DNA of 64,000 nt, from assembly GCF_030272615.1 (NCBI RefSeq), contig NC_081406.1, forward strand, positions 215,197,497-215,261,496. Reading direction: 5' to 3'. Made by a program: the position numbers and the translations under genes. Within the stretch, counting starts at the first letter, position 1. Every line of letters begins with the position of its first letter. A model generated the notes under the pieces. The model ran no database searches and was not told where the DNA came from. It saw only the letters and a program-made list of their open reading frames with translations. Positions 22,192 through 33,011 of this stretch are shown here, in pieces. This DNA comes from Cryptomeria japonica. Its lineage: Eukaryota; Streptophyta; Pinopsida; Cupressales; Cupressaceae.

Positions 22192-23010
22192 TGTTAGAAT
22201 CAATGAAAGTCCCAAAGACACTTATAGGGGGGGGGGTGAATCAATGTCTAACCAGTTAGCAGAATATTTAAACTTATTAAGAACTTTGTATCCTAAAAAA
22301 GTGTACTGGTAAATAAGAATTAATGCAGCAACTAAGAATAACAAAGACAACATAGAGAACACACCATATTTCAAGATATTTAATGAGGAAACCCAGTGTG
22401 GGAAAAACCTTGATGGGATTTATGACCCACAATATTCACTCACTGGCCAATGAATAAATATTACTTATAATGAGGGGCCTACACATGTAGGAAGGCTAGA
22501 AGCCTAGAGCTCACTACTCAACTACAAAATGGAAGTTTCACTGACTTACAAAATGGATTATCCAAATCCAATACAATGTACTTCTTCAGATCAGCATCAA
22601 CTATGCCAGGTTTAGTACCAGTTTAAGCTCAATCTATAACCAAAAACTTCGCTATCAACTATATTGCTTTATACAAAATTGCCCTATACTTCTTATCTAT
22701 ATTCCTCTCTCTCTCATATCAAAATGACCTATAAGATCTAATACATATATGAGTCTTTTACAATATGCCATGTTGGATTTTACAAGAGATAATTACATTA
22801 TAAAATAATAAACAAAATTTTATTCCATGTCGGCTTGAGTGTTGGTATGCATTGTTGTCATTGCCGGTGAAGTACTTGCTGATGTATGTAGAAGTCTATT
22901 GCCGGTGTCGGTAACTACCGGTGGGTTGCCAGATGATTTCCAGTTGGTTGCTAGTTGTTTTCCATCAATGACAACATCAACTATTCTCATAAGAGTGTAG
23001 AATGCCAATA
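22192..23010 (-). repeat. Element B 3' LTR
   Basis: TGTTAGAATC to GCCAATA. The terminal CA has become TA. Paired with 27460-28275. Confidence 0.92.
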
Positions 23011-23024
23011 ATCTCCCCCTTTGG
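23011..23024 (-). promoter_or_regulatory. Element B polypurine tract
   Basis: The minus strand reads CCAAAGGGGGAGAT directly before the 3' LTR. A second tract, TCAAAGGGGGAGT, lies at 23128-23138 behind ORF2. Confidence 0.8.
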
Positions 23025-23149
23025 CATTGATGGCAACACTCATCAGAAAAATCCAATAACTATTTCCAAAAAGATGTGCTCCCCCTAAGCAAATGATCTC
23101 CTCTATATAAGTATTTTTCTCTCCACTACTCCCCCTTTGACATCAATGA

Positions 23150-25972
23150 CAAAGGTTGTCAAAAATAGTGAAACGAGTGCAAAAAAATTCACCTCAAAGT
23201 CTGTAACCGGTTGGTTACAATCTGAAAAATATCCACCAAAACTAGATTTAGACTTTGCATAAACCTTTTATTGTCATTCAATGTTGCCTCAGTCTGTTGG
23301 ATCATGTTAGTGAGATAGTGCATGTGTTCTTCTGGTGGTCACTCTCCTTGAAGTAATGCCTTAGATATTTCAATTCTCTAAGAGACAACATTGTCCAACT
23401 TGGGACCAAGTTTATTGTTAGGTTCCTGGGCATTTGATCTTATCCTTGCCTTTTCTTTTTCAAGTTTCTCTAATTCTCCTCAAAACCCGCCATTTCCTAC
23501 TCAAAAAATGATATATGTCCGGATGAACCAATTATATTATCAGCTATGTCATCTATTTATTTTTGTGTTTTACTGATCTCCTTATCTATGTCCACTATCA
23601 AAAGGTGAGGTTTGAATGTTTCCTTATATAGCTCTTTGTACTCTAAAACTGTAAAGTGCCAGTAATAATGTATTCAAGTGTTCTGTACACTTCTTTATGG
23701 TGTCTTCAAAGAATTTTGTTTTCTCTTTTTCAACTCTCTCCTTAATTATGTCCTCATTCATCTTGTTAATAGTTATTACACTGTCAGCAATAAATTTGGA
23801 TAATGTGTCCAATTTACCTAAGAATCTTTAATATGATCTATGTTACAATTTGGTGCAATCAATTTAAGAACTGGTAAAGTGTTATCAATTGCCTTGTAGG
23901 CTGATGCATTTCAATCTGTTATCTTCTTGATTGAATCCAAACGTACCTTTGTAACATTGGTAGGTCTGAATTCACCTATAGATGTGTCAGATGTTTGACC
24001 AATTACCTTTATTACCTTTGTGCTTCCATCAGGTATAACCACTTTTCTTGTATTTTCCTCCGGTGGATCAATCTAGGTTTGCATCTCAACCTGCAAAGGT
24101 TTCTCAGACTATTTTAATGTCTCAGTGATTGTCAGTTTCTCTATCTCAGTGTGTACCTCTTCCTCAGTTTATTTTTCTAAACGTTCAACTGTCAGTATCT
24201 CTGTCTCTGGAGGCCCTGTGCCAACATCTTTACCTTCGGTAGGTTTTTTAGTTTCTAACGGTTTCTCTATTTGGGTTGGGATCTCAACTTCAATAGTTTC
24301 TACTAGATTCTTTTCCATGTTGCCACTATCAACATTATTTGCCTTAACCTCTAAATTATCCTTATCCACAACAATATTTACTTCCTGAGTATCCACATTC
24401 ATGGTAAAGAGTATCTCAGATTTAGGATTTGTATCATCGTGTGTAATACCTTCAGTGTCAATAAGTCGTGGATCTTCTGATTGTACTGGTGCATTATCCA
24501 AAGGTGGTGGCAGTAGATTGTCAATAATCTTGATGTTTGGAACTCCATCAACTTTTCCTTTGCCCTTGTCCTTGTCCTTGTCCTTCTGATACACTTTAAA
24601 TATCTTTTTAGGTCGGTTCATTTCCTCTTGTTTTCACAAAAAATATATCCCAATTATCTGCAGTCACATCTACAATCTCTTTCACTCTTCCTTCCATTAA
24701 GCTTACTTGTCGGTCTCCACTAGAAAAAATAGATCGGTTAGCCACAGAAATCAATTCATCAATTTCTTCTTTTGAATTAACAAGATGTACAGCTAGAAGC
24801 TTTTTAATTTTTAGTTTCTTGTCTAATTCCATCACTACTAGGCTTTTTGCTTCCAATCTTCTATAAATTTCATTAGGTAAGTCATTCTGATGGTTCTCTT
24901 GGTGCTTCCAGTAAAGCTTTATCATATTTTTCTATAATAGTAAGATCTACTTCATATCCGATCTTGGTCACCCAAATAGTCCTAGGGAGTACTGCCTCCA
25001 TCCATGTCTCATCTCTTTTGATAACAAAACAAAACTCTTTGTCATATTTATCTACTACACTCTATGGTAACCTTTCTCTAGCTCTCATCTTAGCTTGGAA
25101 AGTTTTAAAGTAGTCTGTTATGTTGTTGTCTCTAGCAGTACCGGTATATCATAACCAAAGTCTTTGGGTCTAGTACCGGGGATCTCTTTAGCAAAGTACA
25201 ACATAAAGCATACCAAAAGGTTTCCAAAGTGGAATGTGCCTTTCTTGTCTCCCTTAATCTTTTTCAAATTGTCAATAAGCTCATCTTTTAGCCATTCACA
25301 CACATCTATCACTGCATTGTTGTTTACCATCTCATAAGAACTGTGTATATAGAGACTAGAAATAGAGTTGAGTCTATTGGTATGCATGGCCTTGTAACCT
25401 AGCACCATACTTACAAATCTCACATTGATGTCCTTAATATGATTTACTCTCAGTGATATATTGTCAGATGTTGCTCCAGTTAGGCTTATCACTTTGTTGT
25501 TGGGAATCTTCTTTGTCTTATCAGTTTTGTTGCCAGTTGAGGGTAAACTAGTAACTACCCTAATTGTTTGTTGGGTTATTTTGCAAATAGAATCCAACCA
25601 TAAAAATTCTCCACATGCTCTACTCAATACAATCCTTACTACTTCCTCTGGAAATTGAGGGATATTTAGTATCTCCACAAAACCTAGAGTTTTTACAATC
25701 TTGTGTTCAGGTTTAACAACATCATGTTCATCACATATGACCTTAGTAAACATTTTCATCAATTCCTCAGAACCTAGTTCTTCTATATTGCAATGTATAT
25801 AAATCCTAGGGTCTTCTGCAAATGCTACACCTTTAGGGATTTTTGAGAATGCCCCTACAGAGTCATCTTGCTTCACAATTTTAGGAATTATCTTAAACAT
25901 GGGCCTAGGGTGTTTCACATTTTCCACAATGGTAGGGTTTGAAATAAATTCAGGAGCAGAAGAAGAGGCCAT
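23150..25972 (-). pseudogene. Element B ORF2, uncharacterised (best-preserved N-terminal half)
   Basis: Opens at 25972 and reads 284 codons without a stop, to 25118. Blocks in order: GAFSKIPKGVAFAEDPRIYI and NIEELGSEELMKMF; FPEEVVRIVLSRACGEFLWL followed by DSICKITQQTIRVVTSLP; DINVRFVSMVLGYKAM; WLKDELIDNLKKIKGDKKGT followed by FHFGNLLVCFMLYFAKEIPG. After a frame change the block YFKTFQAKMRARERLP leads to VLPRTIWV and GYEVD. The middle (24169-24621) is rich in Lys, Glu, Asp and Thr and probably disordered. A helical C-terminal part (23624-23812) resembles that of A and C in character only. No catalytic motif is recognised. It starts MASSS like A. The 3' limit is approximate. Confidence 0.75.
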
Positions 25973-26299
25973 TGAAAAATACCTTTTACTAACTAAAAAT
26001 ATTTTGAATGTCTGAAGAAATCACTTCGCACCTTTGCGTTGAATTCCTTCGCTCAATTTTCATGTTCTCTGATAATTTGAATGTTCGGTGAGTTGAAAAT
26101 GAGGGAAATCAGCTGATTTATAATAATATTTCTTCCACCAGCCACATTAAATTCTCACCGGTTAAGTGAAAACTTAACACATCTGCCAGTAAAGATGAAA
26201 TATATCTTCTCACCATCAACCCAAGGTAATCTGCATGATTTTCAACTTGCTGCAATACCCCCAAAAGGTTACTTCTCAATTGGATGAAGAATCTCCTGC

Positions 26300-27387
26300 T
26301 GGTGGAGGATTACTTTGTTCTACCGGTATAGAGACAGTTTCATCAACTTTTTGATCTCTCTTCTTAATCCATTATTTTGAAAATTTTTGCTTTACCTCAT
26401 CTACCTTTTCTTTGTCTTTCAAATTGGATCCTTTATTGTTTATCGATGATGTCTTGCTTCTACAAAATTTTGCAATATGTCCAATTTTTTTACAAGCATA
26501 ACAAGTCACATTGTTCTTCTGAATAGCCTTTCCATATCCTATGCCGGTTTGTGTTCTACATTGATTAGATAAATGTCCATATCTTCCACAAACATAGCAT
26601 TTCACATTCCTTCTACAATTTTTTGAGTTATAACCAACTTTCTTGCATTTGGAACATTGACCGATGGGTGCATTAATATTCTGATTATTTCTAAATCTAC
26701 ACTAATTTGCTCTATGACCATATTTGTTGCAATTGAAACATTTGCCATTAAACTTTTAAACATTAGGTTGTCTTACTAGTTTGTTTTGATCTAGATTGTT
26801 TGCAGTACCAGAACTTTCTCCAACTTTAAATCCAAGTCCATTAGTATCTCCATTAGGTTTCTAAATTTTCAGCATGTCATCAAGCTCCTCTGAAATTTTC
26901 TTGAATTTCTCTTTGTGTTTGTTTGCAATAGCTAACTCATTTTCCAGAATTCCCATTTATCTCATAAGCTCAGTTTTATCATGTTGCATGTGAATCAGAT
27001 CTATCCTCAACATATCATTTTAATGACTAAGTCTTAGATTTTCATTTCTAGCATCATTGAGTCTCCTAGTCAAGTCTTCTTCATTCTTCTTCCTGGCTTC
27101 AATATCTTTACATAACCTCATAGTCATATCTTGCATTTTATTCATCATATTATTGTTTTCCTATCTCAACTTGTTTGCAAGTTCTCTAAGAGTTTCTTTT
27201 TCATCATCATCTTTCTGCATCATCTCATGAAGTTCTTTTATTTTATTTTGTGCTATAGCAAAGTTCTCCTGAAGTCCTTTAATGAATTCCTATGCAATCC
27301 TTAGATCATCTTCAAGTTTGATATTCTTCAATTTCTCTGCATCATAATCTACAAGAGCTGCTTCCAATTGTTTTCTTAAGTTCTCCA
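26300..27387 (-). pseudogene. Element B ORF1, gag-like coiled coil with four zinc knuckles
   Basis: Likely start at the ATG at 27387 (MENLRKQLEAALVDYDAEKL), about 60 bases inside the primer site. The first 170 or so residues are heptad-like helices with few prolines, interrupted by three or four stops, and form a probable coiled coil. Four CCHC knuckles then follow between 26440 and 26760: CFNCNKYGHRAN-stop-C, CSKCKKVGYNSKNC, CYVCGRYGHLSNQC and CYACKKIGHIAKFC. The second has Tyr for His. The tail is Lys-rich. It is probably a nucleic-acid-binding coat protein, but it differs from the copia gag at 7690, which has a UBN2 domain and a single knuckle. Confidence 0.78.
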
Positions 27388-27445
27388 TTTGTACCGGTGT
27401 CAGAATCTTCCTCAAGCTATTAGGCTTCTGAAAATAGAAGAAAAG

Positions 27446-27457
27446 GCTCTGATATCA
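27446..27457 (-). promoter_or_regulatory. Element B primer-binding site
   Basis: The minus strand reads TGATATCAGAGC, one change from the initiator-Met site. The following leader (CCTAATAGCTTGAGGA) nearly matches the copia leader at 7668-7684 (CCTAACAGCTTGAGGA). Confidence 0.82.
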
Positions 27458-27459
27458 AT

Positions 27460-28275
27460 TGTTATAATCAATGACAATCCCAAAGACACTGAGAGGGGGG
27501 GTGAATCAATGTTTAACTGGTTAGCAAAATATTTAAACTTATTAAGAATGTTGTATCCCAAAACAGTGTACTGGTAAATAAGAATTAATGCAGCAACTAA
27601 GAATAACAAAAACAACATAGAGAACACACCATAACACAAGATATTTAACAAGGAAAAACGGTGTGGGAAAAACCTCGGTGGGATTTGTGACACACAATAT
27701 TCACTCACTCGTCAATGAATAAATATTACTTACAATGAAGGGCTTGCACATGTAGGAAGGCTAGCAGCCTAGAGCTCACTGATCAACTACAAAATGGAAG
27801 TCTCACTAACTTACAAAATGGATTATCAAAATCCAATACAATGTATTGCTTCAGATCAACATCAACTATGCCAGGTTTAGTACCGGTTTAAGCTTAGTCT
27901 ATAATGAAAACCTTCATTGTCAACTATATCACTTTATACAAAATTGCCTTATACCTCTTATCTATAATCCTCTCTCTCTCATATCAAAATGACCTATAAG
28001 ATCTCATACATATATGAGTCTTTTACAATATGCCATGTCAGCTTTTACAAGAGATAATTACATTATAAAACAATAAACAAAAGTTTATTCCATGTCGGCT
28101 TGAGTGTCAGTATGCATTATTGTCAATGTCGGTGAAGTGTTTGTCAGTATATGTAGAAGTCTATTGCCAGTGTCGATAACTGCTGGTGGGTTGCCAAATG
28201 ATTTCCAGTTGGTTGCCAGTTGGTTGCCATCAATGACAACATCAACTATTCTCATAAGAGTGTAGAATGCCAACA
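27460..28275 (-). repeat. Element B 5' LTR
   Basis: TGTTATAATC to GCCAACA, followed by the duplicated CAAGA. Confidence 0.92.
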
Positions 28276-28280
28276 CAAGA
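28276..28280. repeat. Target-site duplication CAAGA, right copy, of element B
   Basis: Matches 22187-22191. Confidence 0.92.
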
Positions 28281-28799
28281 GTACTGATATCAATGACTTT
28301 GTTCAAATTATTTAATATTTTTCTCCTTAAGAAAGAGACTCAGAACAACTTCATTAGATGCCTAACAAATCATTCAAATAAGTAACCCTTGATTACTTAA
28401 ATGAAATAAACACCAGTATAGTGACATAGAGACAATACAAATCTGGATTTAAATTCTCTGGACTATATATTTTGTTCCTCTATCAAAAGGTTACAAGTAC
28501 TTCATATTTGACTTATAAATTGCTAAGACAAAGGCCTGTATTAATTTTGCCAGAGTTTAGCTACAAAAATTTGTTTCCACTTTTCTAGGTAGCCTTGGTA
28601 TCCTTTATAGAAATCAAGATGCAACATGCTTTAGACCACCTAGAAGAAAAATCTTACCCTCATAGCCATTTATTGCAAAATTTATATTTCTGTGCCATTG
28701 TAGTTGAGGGAGAAACCTAACATTCTTTATGGGATGTGTGCTTCATTAATTCACTGGGCATTCACTTGGAAGATGGCCCAAAGGGCAAGCTCCTATTAC

Positions 28800-29335
28800 C
28801 CAAAATTAGTTACAACAACCAGCAACTTCATAATGCTAGTGTATTATCTTGAGCCAAAGCATTGATGGTTTTACCTAAGACAACACAGAGCAGTACACCA
28901 TTATGTTCTTTGCATATCTCCTTGCAGATCTCCTAGATACTTCTCACCAACCCATTTTCATCTTGAAGCAATGTCAAATGCAACTTGCATAGTTCTGCCG
29001 ATATTTCTTTTGAATATTTAAAATTCTTTGGTGCCAACAAATGAGAAGGCCTTCTCTCTAAGCACTTTTCCTTTAGTCGCCAAGTCACGGCCTCTAAAGT
29101 TCAGATGTATTTCCATTGTGGTATAGAGACAACCATCTGATCATGGGAAACTAACACACCTTTCAACTTCCTAGAGTAATCCACTTAGAAACAGGCCCCA
29201 CCACCTGGTCTCTGGCTATTAAAAACTTAACCGCTACCGCACTTGGCCTGTACAAAATCCAATCTTTTTGATTGAAGAATAAACCCTCAGATCCTGAGGT
29301 TACTATCCCAAAAATACTTTTCGTGGATTTGTGAG
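28800..29335 (-). pseudogene. Possible decayed coding segment, family unknown
   Basis: One minus-strand frame stays open for long stretches with few stops across about 530 bases: DFVQAKCGSG, then KLKGVLVSHDQMVVSIPQWK, TLEAVTWRLKEKCLERRP, ISAELCKLHLTLLQDENGLV, and EICKEICKEHNGVLLCVVLG. Five in-frame stops are present. The composition is protein-like and the last block faintly recalls the helix around the GLPL motif of NB-ARC proteins, but I cannot support that assignment. It could equally be a chance frame. Confidence 0.25.
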
Positions 29336-31973
29336 CCCCTACCCTAAGCCATCATAGCATTTTTGTTATTTTCATGTTGGACCTATTTTGGATACTATAT
29401 TGTGATGCATTTTGGACATAGATTTTATATGATATTGTGTGGTGGATAACATTGATATTATTATGTCATTTACTTTGATTTGCAGTACTTTATTTTGATG
29501 CTTGAAATTACAGATGCATGCTCTATAAATGATTTAATTCCATGTTTATGAGGATGATGCCATTTAGTAGATGATTGTATGTGGATGTTATCAGATAATT
29601 GGATACTTGATTTTTATAATTGAAATTTTATGTGATGTTTGAATTGTATTCTTTTGATAATATTATATGTGATTTTTGGAATTACTAATGTGCAAGTGAG
29701 ATGTGCAGGAAAATTATTCAGAGAATCAAGCCTAGGCCTATGTGTGATTGTGAAGCCAGGGGTTGTCTATTTGGAGAGACAACCCCTCGTTTGTAAATGT
29801 TATGCTTGGATGAGTGTTTAATTTGGAAATTTGTTTAATTTATAAATTTCAAAAGGGACATTTGTCATGTGTGTTTTAGTGATGTGTAATTATTTTTGTA
29901 GTTTCACTTGACACATATGTTGTAAGTTGAGTTGGCATTGTCATGTCTCTTTTTGAGGAAATTTATTTTACAAATGCATATATTTTCAATTATCCTAAAA
30001 TGGTCCCAGGTAAACCTTGGATAGGGAGCCATTAGGAGGGTCAACTCAGGGTTGACCCGTAGGTAAAATTTGGGTGGACTTCCAAGGGGTTAAACTAACT
30101 CCTGGGGTCAAGTTAGGGGCATTTTTAGTGGGCCATATGATGTACCTATGGATGAAGGCCAAATTTAGCCATGTGTCCACTCCCTAGGGCTTGTTTAACC
30201 TCCCCAAAAAGTGAGTTTCCCAAGTTGGCCGAATTTCATATGTAGAAGAGCCTTCCTAGGTTAGATAACCCACTTCATGAGTGTCATTTCTCTTCCCCAT
30301 TCCATTTGCCCTTTTTGAGGTGCCTTGGTTAGGGAGTGTGTAAGGTTCTGGGAAGACCAACAAATGAGCATCATTCACCCTTCCCAAGTGGGTTGGAAAG
30401 AGTGAGGTGTGGCTTCATAGGGAATAGTTTGGAAGGGAGAAGTTTGATCACCCACTCTCCATTTTGGAGACTTAGAATATTTATAATTTTTGCAAGTATT
30501 GGGAAGATTTTGGCTAAGCTTTAAAGGAGAAAAAGTTGTGAATTTGGGCAGCTCTCCCACAAATTCTCTTACCCTTTTGGCAGATTAAGGTTGGCTGAAC
30601 TGCTATCTTTTGTATGTTGATGTTATGGAAAAGATTGGTGTTGCATTGTTTTCTTTTGTTGTTTTTCCTTGTTTTTTTTTTATATGTGTAGGAAGATGTG
30701 GAGTCCTTCCATATGTAATTTTGGTTAAGTTTTTTATGTTTTTGTTTTTGTGAGTTTTCAAGGCCAAACTCACCCTTGGGAGGGTAGAGTGGCCTTGGGG
30801 TGAAGGGTTGTTTGATAGCCTTTGAGTGAGGGGCTCTCTTTGGAAGAGAGTGATTCTCAAGGGATTTTTGTGACCATTGCTGCATAGTATTATGTTTATG
30901 CAATGGGGGTCATAAGGGGAATTGTTGGCTTGTATGCCTTGGGGGTCATAAGGAATTATAGGGACAAGATTGGAACTTGTGGATGTGTTATATTTGCAGC
31001 CTTGTTATGACATTATGTTCACTATTTGCAGAATTCTCCTCAAGGGTACTTAGTCCACCTTCACCCCACTTGAAAGTCACATAAGTGACATTGTTTAAAC
31101 CTTGGGTTGGGAGTGTTTTTGTTGTTTTGAGTTTCTGCATGTATGTATTTGTATATGTGTTTCTCGTATAGCCTTGAACTTCTATCTCGGGGGTGGCTTC
31201 TAGGAAGCCTAGGTTGGGAGGTGAGCCTCCATGGTCACAACCTCAAGTTTTTATTGCAGGTTGCTTTGGAAAAGATTTGGAAGGGAAAGCTTGGAGATGA
31301 TCCTATTGCTGATTGTATTTTAGTTGCATAAAAAGAGTTTATTATTGTATTTTAGTTGCAAAGAAAAGAAAGAAAAATAAGTTTTCTATTGTATTTATAT
31401 TGCAGAAAAGGAAAATGTATTATTGATTAAGTATTACCATGTGATAAAATGTATTTTATTTGAAGTATTGATCCTTTAAATAAAATGAATGCATTTTGGA
31501 TTATTTATGTTTTGTTATAGTTGCTGGAAAAATGTTGTTTTATTCTATTTTAAAATATTAATGCAGAAATGAATGAAAATTATTTTTTACTTTCTATGTG
31601 TTACAAGAAAAAATGGGGAAAATAAATAAAAATCTAGAGTTAATACTGCATTTCATCTTGTTGTTATTAATCAATGGATTTTAGAAAATATTAGTTGCAG
31701 TTGTCAATAAATTTATTTCTGCTACTTTTTATATATTTTGTAAATGCATGTTAAGTAGAAAATCAATAAATTAGAAAGGTTAATTTGCAGTTGTAAAATA
31801 AATATTTTTTGCTAAAGCTATAATTCTGGAAATGCACATATAATGGTAATTTAAATCTAGTTATTTTGATTTCAAAAAAAAAAAAAGAACTTAATGTTAT
31901 TGGAAGAAAATCAAATATAATCCATTTTGTTTTATTAATTAAAACCTGCTCTAAATAATGTAAATTCAGTTTT

Positions 31974-31980
<7 letters not shown>
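29336..31980. other. Non-coding stretch, AT-rich, two perfect hairpins
   Basis: No ORF here has protein-like content. Short frames (30336-30524, 30514-30903) lie in T-rich or low-complexity sequence. Two clean inverted repeats stand out, at 29758-29787 and 30038-30058. The stretch from 31330 on is dominated by A and T. Confidence 0.5.
29758..29787. repeat. Perfect 11-bp hairpin
   Basis: AGGGGTTGTCT, eight-base loop, AGACAACCCCT. Confidence 0.8.

Positions 31981-31983
<3 letters not shown>

Positions 31984-32049
<66 letters not shown>
31984..32049. repeat. (TA)n microsatellite, about 33 units
   Basis: Uninterrupted alternating A and T over 66 bases. A shorter one lies at 32260-32292. Confidence 0.97.
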
Positions 32050-32050
<1 letters not shown>

Positions 32051-32256
32051 GCCTGTAGTTTTATCTTTGGTAATTAAGTTGTTGCTAAAAAAAAAAGGAT
32101 AAAATAGACATGTATGCTGTTGTAAATAAATGAAATAAACATGCTTATGTATATATATATAGATAGATTTATCTGATACATTATATTCTAGAAAAAAATA
32201 ATACTTGTCATTTTAAGTTTCTGGTTTTTACTAAAATCATGCAAGACAACCAGATT

Positions 32257-32259
<3 letters not shown>

Positions 32260-32292
<33 letters not shown>
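32260..32292. repeat. (TA)n microsatellite, about 16 units
   Basis: Alternating A and T over 33 bases, 210 bases after the longer tract. Confidence 0.95.
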
Positions 32293-32295
<3 letters not shown>

Positions 32296-32370
32296 CTTTT
32301 AACTATATTAAAAAAAGAGATTTTTAAATAAAAATTTAAATTAAAAAAAAAAATTGACAGTAAAATGAGG

Positions 32371-32660
32371 GAGGTCAAACCTCCCCCGAAACCCCAACGA
32401 GCTCGCAGCTGGCAGCTCGGGCCCCCTCTATGGGCCGAAACCCATAGGGGCACCCATGAGGCGGGCCAAGACCTGTAGGGATGCCCGCAATGCCACTGTG
32501 GGCCGAGAGCCGCAGGGATGCCCGCGTTGCCACTGCGGGTGGCCTCCTCAATGGCGTCGCCACCGTGGTTTACCGTCGCCGCTGTGGTTTACACTATGGC
32601 TCTCCCTTTCTTTACTGCCGTCGCCACCTCCAGAAACCTATGGTCATTCCCTTGCGTAAA
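32371..32660. other. GC-rich island in AT-rich DNA
   Basis: A sharply bounded GC-rich block with repeated GGGCCGA and GGGATGCCCGC motifs and many CpG sites, between TA tracts and AT-rich flanks. Overlapping short ORFs occur in three frames, as expected from base composition, so I do not call a gene. It may be part of an old LTR or an exon remnant. Confidence 0.5.
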
Positions 32661-32996
32661 GCCCTTCCTCGACTGCCTCCATATTTGGGTTAGGGTTAGC
32701 ATTCAAAATTAAAAGAAAAGAATAAGATATGCAACCGTATCCCATATTTGGGTTAGGGTTAGCATTTAGAAAGAATCAAATATTAGGTTATTTTTTAAAA
32801 TAAAATAAAAGGGATAACTCAACCCTAATTAGGGTTTGAAATTTAAATATTATTAAAATGAAATGAGGAGGAATTCATTTTTTAAATTTTGAAAAAAAAA
32901 ATTTCCCCCCATTTAACTATAGCCATATGTGGGATTAATTTTAACTCCTTATCTTGACTAAGGTGAAAATTGATTAATTTTAATATAGTCTTTATT

Positions 32997-33001
32997 ATCA
33001 A
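32997..33001. repeat. Presumed target-site base run ATCAA left of element C
   Basis: The five bases before the LTR start TGTTACTACT. The right copy cannot be found because the 3' LTR of C is truncated. Confidence 0.35.
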
Positions 33002-33011
33002 TGTTACTACT
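33002..33011 (+). repeat. Element C 5' LTR, first 10 bases
   Basis: TGTTACTACT. It rejoins TATCAAATTGCCAT at 50750 when gypsy-2 and one CTACT copy are removed. The 3' LTR start at 57562 reads TGTTACTAATCAAATTGCCAT, which confirms the join. Confidence 0.85.
33007..33011. repeat. Target-site duplication CTACT, left copy, of gypsy-2
   Basis: CTACT directly before TGTAGCATAGG. Repeated at 50745-50749. Confidence 0.95.

Larger units (their letters stand above)
22192..28275 (-). mobile_element. Element B: complete pol-less copia-type LTR retrotransposon
   Basis: 6,084 bp, bounded by LTRs of 819 bp (left, 3') and 816 bp (right, 5') and the target duplication CAAGA. Primer site, ORF1, ORF2 and two or more purine tracts are all in place, so the structure is whole although the ORFs have stops. 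No pol domain is visible in any frame. LTR divergence is about 9% over the first 320 bases by eye. It is the reference copy for the A/B/C family because both ends are certain. Confidence 0.92.

Noticed and set aside
28700-28960. NB-ARC (GLPL region) resistance-gene fragment
   Set aside because: One block only vaguely resembles it, and kinase and P-loop motifs are absent. Kept only as an unknown decayed frame.
30336-30903. Short frames on both strands
   Set aside because: They overlap mutually, have low-complexity Lys/Thr/Asn content and no homology I recognise.
32375-32712. Five overlapping short frames in the GC island
   Set aside because: High GC content removes stops in all frames. No frame is favoured.
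32681-32770. Interstitial telomere-like GGGTTAGGGTTAG, two copies
   Set aside because: Only two repeat units each, in a short direct duplication. The plant telomere unit is TTTAGGG, so this is not a telomere relic.
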